NCBI GenBank assembly: GCA_019421365.1
Contig: JAHZFJ010000016.1
Location: 20,079-84,078 of the forward strand
Direction of reading: 5' to 3'
Origin: Lachnospiraceae bacterium
Lineage (GTDB): Bacteria > Bacillota > Clostridia > Lachnospirales > Lachnospiraceae
DNA length: 64,000 nt
Shown here: positions 32,598 through 41,110 of the stretch, one piece after another
Layout of the letters: every line of letters begins with the position of its first letter
How positions within the stretch are numbered: the stretch's first letter is position 1
Position numbers and translations under genes: made by a program
The notes under the pieces: generated by a model
Seen by the model: only the letters and a program-made list of their open reading frames with translations
Told to the model about the DNA's origin: nothing
Databases searched by the model: none

Positions 32598-34601
32598 TTA
32601 TTCTTTTCTAACTAAATTATTTGTCGTTTTCATTTTAACAAATAGCGGAACATATTCAATAATAACAGCAGAACTTTCTAAGCCATACCATTGTATTTGT
32701 GTTCCTGCCACATGCCGAATGGCATACTTTATAGATATTGCCACTCTTCCGTATGAAGCGATGTCACTTTCTGGTGATATCATTTTTCTAATAATACAAA
32801 ATCCAAAGCTACCAACATTCCCACCTGTCCCATAAATAGAATATTTTGGTTTCTGCGATGGTAATTCCCTAGATGCGATTAAATCAGTAACTATTTGTCG
32901 TAGATATACATTAATTCTTTGATGCACTTTAAATCCAAGGTACAATCTCACTCGGAATACATAATCGGTTCCAAAACTATCCACGGTATATGTGTTCGTA
33001 AAAGGTTCATCTGTAACAATAACGCTTACAATCCAATAGGCTTTTGCTCTCTTTGGTTTCTTGTTGAATATAGAATACAGTACATCACGGTCTATTATAT
33101 CGCTTTGAGTATTATGAGTTATATAAACAAGGTTATCTGCTGTTAACGGCAAGGATTCATCCCCTCGAAGTTTTTCAAACATACCTAGATATTTTTTAAT
33201 ATTAAAATAGTTTGCTTGTGAACGTTCAACCGAGGTTCCATAATACCAAACTAACATAACTCCGAATAGTATTATAGCAATTAGTAATGCAATATAGCCA
33301 CCCTTGAAAAACTTAGTAAGACTTGAGACAAAGAAACAACTCTCTAGACCACCAAATAAGAGCAGAAATACAATTGGCGATATACGTCGCATTTTAATTT
33401 TCCATAGGTAAGTAAATAACAATATCGTAGTCATCAGCATGGTCATCGTTATTGCTAATCCATATGCTGCTTCTAGTCGTGCACTTGAACGGAAATATAA
33501 TACTACTCCAATACAAGATACCATCATAACTGCGTTCACCAAAGGTATATAAATCTGCCCTTTTGTTTCTGATGGGTATCTAACCTTCAATCTAGGCATC
33601 AAATCAAGTCGTGTTGCTTCCGACACTAATGTGAATGACCCGGTGATTAAGGCCTGCGAAGCAATAACCGCTGCCATTGCGCTTAAGATTACAGCAGCCA
33701 TCCTTACTTGATTTGGCAACATTTGAAAGAACGGATTCATATCTTCAATCCTAGTAAGCGCTACGTTATTCTTATTATTCATAAGCCATGCACCTTGTCC
33801 TAAGTAGTTAAGAATTAAACATACCTTAACAAAGGGCCAACTGGCATATATATTAGCTTTTCCCACATGCCCCATATCTGAATACAATGCTTCTGCTCCA
33901 GTGGTAGCAAGGAATACACTTCCAAGAATCATAATCCCCTCTTTATTCATAGATGAATTGAATAAGATGTTTATTCCACGTAGGGGATTAAAGGCTCTTA
34001 GTACATTAAGATTGCCTCCCATGTTTACTATTCCTGCTACAGCCAGGAAGAGAAACCATATCATCATAATTGGTCCAAAGGTTTTACCAATTAAACTAGT
34101 TCCAGCCCTTTGTATTAGGAATAATATACTGATGATAATAACTGTGATAATTACAATTCTTGTTTGACTATCACCCAGAATTTCATAGACCTTTGGTATA
34201 CTTCTAAGTCCTTCAATGGCTGTAGTAATAGTAACAGCAGGTGTCAATACCCCGTCTGCAAGCAATGCAGCGCCTCCAATCATCGCAGGTACAATTAACC
34301 ATCTTGCATATTTCTTCACCAAACTAAATAATGCAAATATTCCACCTTCACCATGATTATCTGCCCTCATGGCAATCAAAACATATTTCACAGTTGTTAA
34401 TAGCGTTAAAGTCCAGATAATTAAAGACAGGGCACCCAGAATAAGTTCATCATTAACTTGATGTATTCCTCCGTTCCCTGCAATTATCGATTTAAGAACA
34501 TACATCGGTGATGTTCCAATGTCTCCATATACAACACCAAGCGCGACCAGTACGGCTCCTTTACTTAACGGAATAGATACTGAACTTTTCGGCTTTACCA
34601 T
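32598..34601 (-). CDS. kup: KUP-family potassium uptake protein
   Basis: This is a proton-coupled potassium importer of the KUP/HAK/KT family with about twelve membrane helices and a cytoplasmic C-terminal domain. The family signature near the N-terminus is GVVYGDIGTSPMYVLKSII, followed by DNHGEGGIFALFSL, which holds conserved Glu and Gly residues. The length of ~667 residues is typical. I start at MVKPKSSVSIPLSKG because AAAGAGGAG lies 6 nt upstream; an ATG 12 codons earlier has no ribosome-binding site. The 5' region shows no ydaO-type c-di-AMP riboswitch that I can recognise. Confidence 0.93.
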   Translation of the reverse strand: MVKPKSSVSIPLSKGAVLVALGVVYGDIGTSPMYVLKSIIAGNGGIHQVNDELILGALSLIIWTLTLLTTVKYVLIAMRADNHGEGGIFALFSLVKKYARWLIVPAMIGGAALLADGVLTPAVTITTAIEGLRSIPKVYEILGDSQTRIVIITVIIISILFLIQRAGTSLIGKTFGPIMMIWFLFLAVAGIVNMGGNLNVLRAFNPLRGINILFNSSMNKEGIMILGSVFLATTGAEALYSDMGHVGKANIYASWPFVKVCLILNYLGQGAWLMNNKNNVALTRIEDMNPFFQMLPNQVRMAAVILSAMAAVIASQALITGSFTLVSEATRLDLMPRLKVRYPSETKGQIYIPLVNAVMMVSCIGVVLYFRSSARLEAAYGLAITMTMLMTTILLFTYLWKIKMRRISPIVFLLLFGGLESCFFVSSLTKFFKGGYIALLIAIILFGVMLVWYYGTSVERSQANYFNIKKYLGMFEKLRGDESLPLTADNLVYITHNTQSDIIDRDVLYSIFNKKPKRAKAYWIVSVIVTDEPFTNTYTVDSFGTDYVFRVRLYLGFKVHQRINVYLRQIVTDLIASRELPSQKPKYSIYGTGGNVGSFGFCIIRKMISPESDIASYGRVAISIKYAIRHVAGTQIQWYGLESSAVIIEYVPLFVKMKTTNNLVRKE

Positions 34602-34884
34602 AATAATCTCCTCTTTACTCATATCATATAATATCAATACTAAGCTGCTCGTTTATTGGAATATTAGAATATATTTTATGTACTTATATAAATACCAGCA
34701 TGAGTATAGCAAACGATAGTTCATTAAGCAAGGTAAGATATCGCCAAGATTTTTCTATCAATCAACGACTCTATATAACGCTTTATTCCCTACTTATTTT
34801 AAATTAAAACTATACTATTGTAGAACATTGTAAATTATTGAATACATATATATTATGGATCTTAATAAATTAGGAGAGCAACTT

Positions 34885-35442
34885 ATGAAACAAAATAATA
34901 TATGCTACACACGATACCAGGTGGATTTACTTAATCAATTGCGGTTACTATGGGAACAACATGTCCACTGGACACGTTCCTTTATCATTAGTACAGCTGC
35001 TAACTTAGGTGATTTAGAACCTGTAACAAAGCGATTACTCCAAAATCCAGGCGATTTTGGTAAGGTATTTCAGATGTTTTATGATGACAAAATTGTCTCT
35101 ACCTTCGTAAATCTCTTTACACAACATCTTCTAATTGCCGCTGACCTTGTAAATGCTGCTAAAAATGGCGACACGAGCGCTGCTAACGAGGCGCGAACCA
35201 AATGGTATAAAAATGCTGATGAAATATCAGCTTTTCTTGCAAGCATTAATCCTTATTGGAACGAACAAGTATGGCGCAATCTTTTTTATAGTCACTTACA
35301 GATGACCGAACAAGAGGCGACTCTTAGACTTGCAGGAAAATATGCCGCAGACGTAAATCTATATGACATAATAGAACAGGAAGCATTAAAAATGGCTGAT
35401 TATATGTTCTATGGTCTTATAAATAACTTTAATTATCAATAA
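34885..35442 (+). CDS. Helical protein of unknown function
   Basis: The 185-residue protein is almost all helix by composition, with no signal peptide. Conserved-looking blocks are LLNQLRLLWEQHVHWTRSFI, NLFTQHLLIAADLVNAAK, FYSHLQMTEQEATLR and ALKMADYMFYGLI. His residues in three of these, with a nearby Glu, would fit a four-helix bundle metal site, but I do not assign a family. The ATG at 34885 has AGGAG 8 nt upstream, so ten earlier in-frame residues are probably not translated. A terminator-like hairpin follows. Confidence 0.75.
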   Translation: MKQNNICYTRYQVDLLNQLRLLWEQHVHWTRSFIISTAANLGDLEPVTKRLLQNPGDFGKVFQMFYDDKIVSTFVNLFTQHLLIAADLVNAAKNGDTSAANEARTKWYKNADEISAFLASINPYWNEQVWRNLFYSHLQMTEQEATLRLAGKYAADVNLYDIIEQEALKMADYMFYGLINNFNYQ

Positions 35443-35454
35443 TCTCCATTAGTT

Positions 35455-35488
35455 TAAGGCATCACCTTTAGATTGAAGTGATGCCTTA
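35455..35488 (+). terminator. Terminator-like hairpin after the helical protein gene
   Basis: TAAGGCATCAC pairs with GTGATGCCTTA over 11 bp. Only TATAT follows on the plus strand, so termination may be weak. Confidence 0.65.
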
Positions 35489-35605
35489 TATCCATTGCAA
35501 TAAATCAACTCCTCTTTGATTCTTTGAAACTATATGGTACAATGAACTTATTTACAAACCAATTTACTCAACTTACTTACGAATACACATAAGGAGATCC
35601 CAATT

Positions 35606-36391
35606 ATGAATATAAAACTTATTGCCAGTGACCTAGATGGTACGCTATTACATAATGGTGCACAAAAAGTTAGTCCAGAGATCATAGATTGTATCAAAGA
35701 ATTATCCAATCATGGAATCCTCTTCGCCGCTGCAAGTGGCAGACAATATGCAAACTTACGTAGATTATTTGCTCCCGTTCAAGATGACATTGCATACATA
35801 TGTGAAAACGGCGCTCTTGTTATGTATCAAGACCAAATTATATCTAAATCCTGTATAGACCGTACAGTTGGTTTGCAACTAATGGAAGACATCATAGACA
35901 AAGGTGCTTGTGAACTTCTATTGTCTGGACAAACAACCTCTTACGTACAACCAAAGAATCCTTATTTCGCTTACTTTTTAGAACATATTGTCCATAATAA
36001 TGTTACAGTAGTTGAAGATTTTCATACAGTGGATGAACCATTTTTCAAAATATCGATCTGTGAAGAGGCCGGTGTGGCAGAAAACTCAGGACCATTCTTT
36101 ATCGACAAATGGGGATCAACTTTAAAAGCAACCATTTCTGGTTTTGAGTGGTTAGACTTTACTCATCCTGATACCAATAAAGGTAATGCATTACTTTCTC
36201 TATGTGAACATCTTAAACTAACACCTGATCACGTTATGGCGTTTGGTGATAACTATAATGATATTGAGATGATCACCACTGCCAAATACGGTTATGTAAT
36301 GGACGGTGCAAAAGAGGATATTAAGAGTCTTACCACTTACCATACAACCTCGGTTGAACAAACTATACAAGGATTTTTAAAAACCATATAA
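35606..36391 (+). CDS. Cof-type HAD superfamily phosphatase
   Basis: This is a cytoplasmic haloacid-dehalogenase fold hydrolase of the Cof (IIB cap) subfamily, probably acting on sugar phosphates or flavin phosphates. Motif I is ASDLDGTLL at residues ~8-16, motif II lies in AAASGRQYANLRR, and motifs III/IV are KGNALLSLCEHL and FGDNYNDIEMI. The length of 261 residues is usual. The ATG has AAGGAG 7 nt upstream. It stands alone between terminators. Confidence 0.9.
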   Translation: MNIKLIASDLDGTLLHNGAQKVSPEIIDCIKELSNHGILFAAASGRQYANLRRLFAPVQDDIAYICENGALVMYQDQIISKSCIDRTVGLQLMEDIIDKGACELLLSGQTTSYVQPKNPYFAYFLEHIVHNNVTVVEDFHTVDEPFFKISICEEAGVAENSGPFFIDKWGSTLKATISGFEWLDFTHPDTNKGNALLSLCEHLKLTPDHVMAFGDNYNDIEMITTAKYGYVMDGAKEDIKSLTTYHTTSVEQTIQGFLKTI

Positions 36392-36451
36392 CCTTGCTGT
36401 AAATTAATAAACTTATCAAAACTATATATAAGAGTCCGCCCATGCTGGGCA

Positions 36452-36500
36452 AATAAGAAAGCAAACAACTTCAAACTTTGTTTGCTTTCTTATTATTTTT
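36452..36500 (+). terminator. Terminator of the HAD phosphatase gene
   Basis: A 16-bp stem (AATAAGAAAGCAAACA against TGTTTGCTTTCTTATT) is followed by ATTTTTG. A small GCCCA/TGGGC hairpin (36438-36450) sits just before it. Confidence 0.88.
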
Positions 36501-36501
36501 G

Positions 36502-36530
36502 TTGACTTTTTATGCAGACGGATTTATAGT
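36502..36530 (+). promoter_or_regulatory. Predicted promoter of the DUF2087-GNAT gene
   Basis: TTGACT, a 17-bp spacer and TATAGT, ~155 bp before the start codon. Confidence 0.75.
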
Positions 36531-36683
36531 ATAGTTTATATATAAACAAACATATCAGTAATATGTTTGTTTAATTAAGCAACAAGCATTTATATTATAG
36601 AAAGTTGTGCAACTCAGATATGTTGTCGACAAGAAGAAGAGTTTCGCAATTTTCTAAATATATTAGATAGAAAGGATATTACG

Positions 36684-37538
36684 ATGAACTTACACTATGA
36701 AGTTAAGAACTATCTAGATAACCAAGGTCGTTTGATCATATTCCCGGCCAAAAAGAAAAAACAAAAAATAGCTCTCTTCTACCTAGCTTCTAAGATTAAT
36801 GCCAATCAAATATATACAGAAAAAGATATAAATTCATTACTTGATGAATGGCATACTTATAATGACCCCTGTACATTAAGACGTGAGTTATATAATAATC
36901 GTTTTATAGGGCGTACAGAAGATGGCACTTCCTACTATAAGGAAAATCCACAACCAATCCCTACAGACTTTGATATTGACGATTCCTTCTCTCCACCCGA
37001 TGTTTTCAACAGTTTCAAATACCTTCTTCCTGAATATCGACTAATAAGGTTAACAAAGAAGCACAAAGATGAACTTTATGAACTTGAGGCCTCTAATCCA
37101 TATTATTTTAGTATTTCACAAGATCACCCCATCACACCTGAAGAATGTATTGCTGATCTAGACGCTATACCTGAAAACTTTGCTCTTAAACAAAAATTTT
37201 ATTTTGGTATATATAAAGAAAGCCAGATGATTGCTGTTATGGAATACCTTATAGGGTACGACTATGAACATACCTCCAATATTCAGACCATCTGGATTGG
37301 ATTTTTCATGGTTCACGGAAATCACAAAAATCAAGGCCACGGTAAACACATTATTAACACTTTCATTCAGGCGGCTAGGGAAAATGAAATCCATAAAATT
37401 CAATTGGCATGCATCGAAGGCAACAAAGAGGGTAATCCATTCTGGACTAAGTTAGGATTCAAGGAAATTGCAAAGGTGGACACTATTCTATCCAATAAAG
37501 AAACACGTTCTGTTAACATAATGAATATTTCACTATAA
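36684..37538 (+). CDS. DUF2087 domain fused to GNAT acetyltransferase
   Basis: The N-terminal ~85 residues match DUF2087, a winged-helix-like domain (YLDNQGRLIIFPAKKKKQKIA, LASKI, YTEKDINSLLDEWH, CTLRREL, GRTEDGTSYYK). The C-terminal ~150 residues form a GNAT acetyltransferase, with the acetyl-CoA loop NHKNQGHGKHIINTFIQAA and the end WTKLGFKEI. The length is 284 residues. DUF2087 often marks DNA-binding proteins of Firmicutes, so the protein may sense or modify a small molecule; the substrate is unknown. The ATG has GAAAGGA 7 nt upstream. It is monocistronic. Confidence 0.87.
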   Translation: MNLHYEVKNYLDNQGRLIIFPAKKKKQKIALFYLASKINANQIYTEKDINSLLDEWHTYNDPCTLRRELYNNRFIGRTEDGTSYYKENPQPIPTDFDIDDSFSPPDVFNSFKYLLPEYRLIRLTKKHKDELYELEASNPYYFSISQDHPITPEECIADLDAIPENFALKQKFYFGIYKESQMIAVMEYLIGYDYEHTSNIQTIWIGFFMVHGNHKNQGHGKHIINTFIQAARENEIHKIQLACIEGNKEGNPFWTKLGFKEIAKVDTILSNKETRSVNIMNISL

Positions 37539-37604
37539 CATATGTGAAGATAATCCTTATACCAAACTTTTATGTTCTTATCGCCCTTGATACGAGCCTC
37601 AGCC

Positions 37605-37637
37605 AAAAAAAATCGAGATCATCGATCTCGATTTTTT
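37605..37637. terminator. Bidirectional terminator between the GNAT and glpK genes
   Basis: AATCGAGAT pairs with ATCTCGATT, flanked by AAAAAA on the left and TTTTTT on the right, so it works for both convergent genes. Confidence 0.93.
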
Positions 37638-37720
37638 GCTGTGTATTAATAATTAACTTCGTACATAAAAACTTGATTTAGAGCAGTTAACTACTCCTCA
37701 AAATCTCCAAGTGCGAAGTA

Positions 37721-39202
37721 TTAAGTTCTAATTCTGTTAACTGCACTATGCCAACCCTGTATTCGACTATATCTCTCATCTTGGTCCATATTGGCACGAA
37801 AACTTCTCGATAGATGCCAGTTCTCTCTTATCTCTTCTTTGCTTTTGTAATAGCCCACTGCTAACCCAGCTAAGTAAGCTGCTCCAAGTGCTGTTGTTTC
37901 GATACATCTAGGTCGCAACACTGTTGTATCCAATATATCAGCTTGGAACTGCATAATAAAATTATTCGCACTCGCCCCACCATCTACTTTAAGACTTCTC
38001 AAATTAAGTCCAGAATCACTCTCCATGGCTCGCACAATATCGTGAGCTTGGTAAGCAATGGATTCTAATGTTGCACGTACAATGTGCTTGTTATTAACAC
38101 CTCTTGTAAGACCTATAATCGCTCCTCTAGCGTATTGATCCCAGTACGGGGCACCAAGCCCTGTGAAAGCAGGAACCACATATGCTCCATTCGTATCTTC
38201 CACTTCCATAGCTATTTTCTCTGACATTGCTGCATTTTCAATTAATCCTAATTCATCACGCAACCATTGAATCGCTGCACCAGCAACAAACACACTCCCT
38301 TCTAATGCATATTCGATATTACCTTTCATGCTTGCTGCTATGGTTGTTATTAAACCATTCTTTGATTCTACCGCTTTGTTTCCTGTATTCATTAGTAGGA
38401 AGCAACCTGTTCCATAGGTATTCTTTACTTCACCTTCCAAGAAACAGCATTGTCCAAATAACGCAGCCTGTTGATCCCCCGCTGCGCCAGCTATCGGTAT
38501 ATTTCCTCCTATGGCCTCTATCTTTGTTTCTCCATATACTTCACTTGATGATTTTACTTCTGGCAACATGCATTTTGGAATATCAAGCAATGAGAGAATT
38601 TCATCATCCCACTTACACTCCTTGATATTATATAGCATCGTACGAGATGCATTCGTATAATCTGTTACGAATACTTTTCCTTCTGTTAGATTCCATATAA
38701 GCCAAGTATCAACAGTTCCAAACAGTAAATCCCCATTCTCCGCACGCTCTCTTGCACCTTCGACATGATCAAGTATCCACTTAATCTTCGTTCCGGAAAA
38801 ATATGCATCTGGTATCAGACCTGTTTTCTCCCTAATCATTGAGTCCATCTCCGCCTCAATTAGCTGGTCAATTATATAAGAAGTTCGTCTACACTGCCAT
38901 ACAATTGCATTATATACTGGTTTTCCAGTATGCTTGTCCCATATAATTGTTGTCTCACGCTGATTAGTAATTCCTATAGCAGCAACATCTTCGGCTTTTG
39001 CATTAATCTTAGCCATAGCCTCTGTCATAACACTTATTTGAGACGACCATATGTCCATTGGATCATGCTCCACCCAACCAGCCTTGGGATATATCTGTGT
39101 AAACTCCTTCTGTGCCATACTTACTATATTACCTTGTTTATCAAACAAGATGCATCTCGAACTTGTCGTTCCTTGATCTAAAGCCATTATATACTTCTTC
39201 AT
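37721..39202 (-). CDS. glpK: Glycerol kinase
   Basis: GlpK phosphorylates glycerol to glycerol 3-phosphate in the cytoplasm. The FGGY-family N-terminal motif is ALDQGTTSSRCILFD. GITNQRETTIIWD and the C-terminal GGASANNFIMQFQADIL and ETTALGAAYLAG motifs match. The length is ~493 residues. I start at MKKYIMALDQG. A TTG four codons earlier nearly touches the AAAGGAG site, and the ATG is 13 nt from it. No glpF or glpD is nearby, so glycerol uptake genes lie elsewhere. Confidence 0.95.
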   Translation of the reverse strand: MKKYIMALDQGTTSSRCILFDKQGNIVSMAQKEFTQIYPKAGWVEHDPMDIWSSQISVMTEAMAKINAKAEDVAAIGITNQRETTIIWDKHTGKPVYNAIVWQCRRTSYIIDQLIEAEMDSMIREKTGLIPDAYFSGTKIKWILDHVEGARERAENGDLLFGTVDTWLIWNLTEGKVFVTDYTNASRTMLYNIKECKWDDEILSLLDIPKCMLPEVKSSSEVYGETKIEAIGGNIPIAGAAGDQQAALFGQCCFLEGEVKNTYGTGCFLLMNTGNKAVESKNGLITTIAASMKGNIEYALEGSVFVAGAAIQWLRDELGLIENAAMSEKIAMEVEDTNGAYVVPAFTGLGAPYWDQYARGAIIGLTRGVNNKHIVRATLESIAYQAHDIVRAMESDSGLNLRSLKVDGGASANNFIMQFQADILDTTVLRPRCIETTALGAAYLAGLAVGYYKSKEEIRENWHLSRSFRANMDQDERYSRIQGWHSAVNRIRT

Positions 39203-39508
39203 GTCACTACCCAAGCTCCTTTCACTACCTTCTCATAAATATCTCTATACAAATAATAAACAACTACATAAGTAAAATCAAGGTAAATTCTATGTTAACA
39301 TTTTATCATACTTCTATCTGCCCTTTTGATTGCTCTCTATAGTATTATTCCTTCTTATCGGCTTTTTATTTCTTGACTATCTAATGTTCTATGATATACA
39401 GTTATATAAGTATAACAATGTCTATATAGTCATAGTTGTACGAAAAATAGCTACTTTTTAATTCTGGTAGCTAAGTAGTTATAAAATCTTATAGAAAGGA
39501 ACCATGCA

Positions 39509-39547
39509 ATGAATTATTCTCTTAATTATTTGAAAGTAGAATCATAA
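39509..39547 (+). CDS. Possible 12-residue leader peptide before the MATE gene
   Basis: ATG with AAAGGA 8 nt upstream opens the peptide MNYSLNYLKVES, ending at 39547. The MATE start codon follows 16 nt later and has no clear ribosome-binding site of its own. That layout fits translation coupling or an upstream ORF controlling the pump. It is short and may be chance. The rest of the ~360-bp glpK-MATE gap holds an AT-rich region and a TAGCTAC/GTAGCTA inverted repeat near 39450-39475. Confidence 0.4.
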   Translation: MNYSLNYLKVES

Positions 39548-39563
39548 TTATCTCCCGATATGC

Positions 39564-40976
39564 ATGGGTATCAACATGACCAAATTACTTAAGAAAAGAA
39601 ATCCTAACACCTCACCTACTTATGAGGATCCCCACTTAATGCGACATTACATAATACGAATTCTTATGCTTGCAATACCTATTGCACTTCAGAACTTAAT
39701 TAATGTAGGTGTTAGTGTAACAGATACTTTAATGATTGGAAGTATCAGCGAGGAGCAAATGTCGGGTATCTCTTATGCCAATCAACCCTACTTCATATTC
39801 ACTACCGTACTTTTCGGTTTAGCATCAGGGTCTATCGTCTTAACTGCTCAGTACTGGGGGAAACGTGAATTAGAACCCATTCGTGCTATTCTAGGTCTTA
39901 TGCTTAGAATTGGGGTTGTTGTAGGTTTCTTAGTATCCGTATTCGTTATTACCTCTCCTGAAACAGCTATGTCTATCTTCACTAATGAACCTGAAATCAT
40001 CACATATGGCGCTAAGTACTTACGTATCGTTGGTTTCTCTTATATGTTTTCAGGATTCACAGGCGTTTATTTGATGAGTATGAGAAGTACAGGCAATGTA
40101 TATGTATCAGCATGTATCTACGGGATCTCATTCATATTAAATGTGTTCCTAAACTGGGTACTAATCTTTGGTCACTTTGGAATGCCGAGAATGGAAATTG
40201 AAGGGGCAGCTACTGCTACTCTAATTAGTCGAATATTAGAAACCACCTTAACGGTTGGGTATATGTATTGTCTTGAAAAGAAACTACACTTCAAATTAAA
40301 AGACCTTTTCCACAAAACTCGTAGATATTGGTTAACACTAGTACGGTTTAGTATTCCGGTTCTATTAAGCGAAGTTTGTTGGGGCGTAGGCATCTCAGTT
40401 CAGGCTGCAATAATTGGTCGTCTTGGAAAAAGCGCTATCACTGCCTCAAGTTATATCAATCAAGTACAACAACTAGCTGGTATTATCTTAATCGGATTCG
40501 GAGTTGGAGCTGGTATTGTTATGGGGAACATCATTGGTGAAGGAAAAGAAGAAGAAGCTTTACAGATTTCTAAAGTACTGTTAAAGGTTAGTGCCATACT
40601 TGGTGCTATCGTTGCTGCAGCCGTTCTTGCATTTCGTCCTATTGCCCCAAACTTCATCAATTGTTCAAGCGAAACAGCTGCTATGATACAAAATATGCTT
40701 TTTGGTGCAGCATATCTCTTATTCTTCCAGGCTTTTAGCATTCTTACTATGGCTGGAATATTACGTGGCTCAGGAGATACCATATACTGTACAACTCTTG
40801 ACATGTTAACACTGTTTATATTAAAAATCGGTCTAGGCCTTTTTGTAGCAAATGTATTAAAACTACATCCAGTTATTGTATATATTATCTTATGTAGCGA
40901 TGAGATGTTCAAAACCCTCCTAACAGTACCTAGAATCTTAAAAGGTAAATGGATTCATCATACAACTATGGATTAA
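39564..40976 (+). CDS. MATE family efflux transporter
   Basis: The protein has about twelve membrane helices in two related halves and is a cation-coupled multidrug or metabolite exporter. Its motifs match the MATE family: LAIPIALQNLINVGVSVTDTLMIG in the first half, GLASGSIVLTAQYWGKRE, then RFSIPVLLSEVCWGVGISVQAAIIGRLG in the second half. The length is 470 residues. Two in-frame ATG codons (39564 and 39576) are possible and neither has a strong Shine-Dalgarno. A leader peptide may provide coupling. It converges on rpoC. Confidence 0.9.
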   Translation: MGINMTKLLKKRNPNTSPTYEDPHLMRHYIIRILMLAIPIALQNLINVGVSVTDTLMIGSISEEQMSGISYANQPYFIFTTVLFGLASGSIVLTAQYWGKRELEPIRAILGLMLRIGVVVGFLVSVFVITSPETAMSIFTNEPEIITYGAKYLRIVGFSYMFSGFTGVYLMSMRSTGNVYVSACIYGISFILNVFLNWVLIFGHFGMPRMEIEGAATATLISRILETTLTVGYMYCLEKKLHFKLKDLFHKTRRYWLTLVRFSIPVLLSEVCWGVGISVQAAIIGRLGKSAITASSYINQVQQLAGIILIGFGVGAGIVMGNIIGEGKEEEALQISKVLLKVSAILGAIVAAAVLAFRPIAPNFINCSSETAAMIQNMLFGAAYLLFFQAFSILTMAGILRGSGDTIYCTTLDMLTLFILKIGLGLFVANVLKLHPVIVYIILCSDEMFKTLLTVPRILKGKWIHHTTMD

Positions 40977-41035
40977 ATATATCATGTAACAATCATTCAG
41001 AAATGACACAAAGAACTTTGTTCGTTCAAAAAAGA

Positions 41036-41080
41036 AAAACGGAGAACTTTATGATGTATTATCATAAAGCTCTCCGTTTT
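41036..41080. terminator. Bidirectional terminator between the MATE gene and rpoC
   Basis: A 20-bp stem with one mismatch (arms 41036-41055 and 41061-41080) has a 5-nt loop. TTTTTCTTTTTTG follows on the minus strand and TTTTCTATAT on the plus strand. Confidence 0.93.
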
Positions 41081-41110
41081 CTATATATCATTTATCGAGA
41101 TTTTTCAATT

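Noticed and set aside
34602..34884. A ydaO (c-di-AMP) riboswitch before kup
   Set aside because: None of the conserved blocks of that class are visible, only AT-rich DNA.
39509..39576. The first ATG (39503) as the MATE leader start
   Set aside because: It reaches a stop after two codons. The ATG at 39509 gives the longer peptide.
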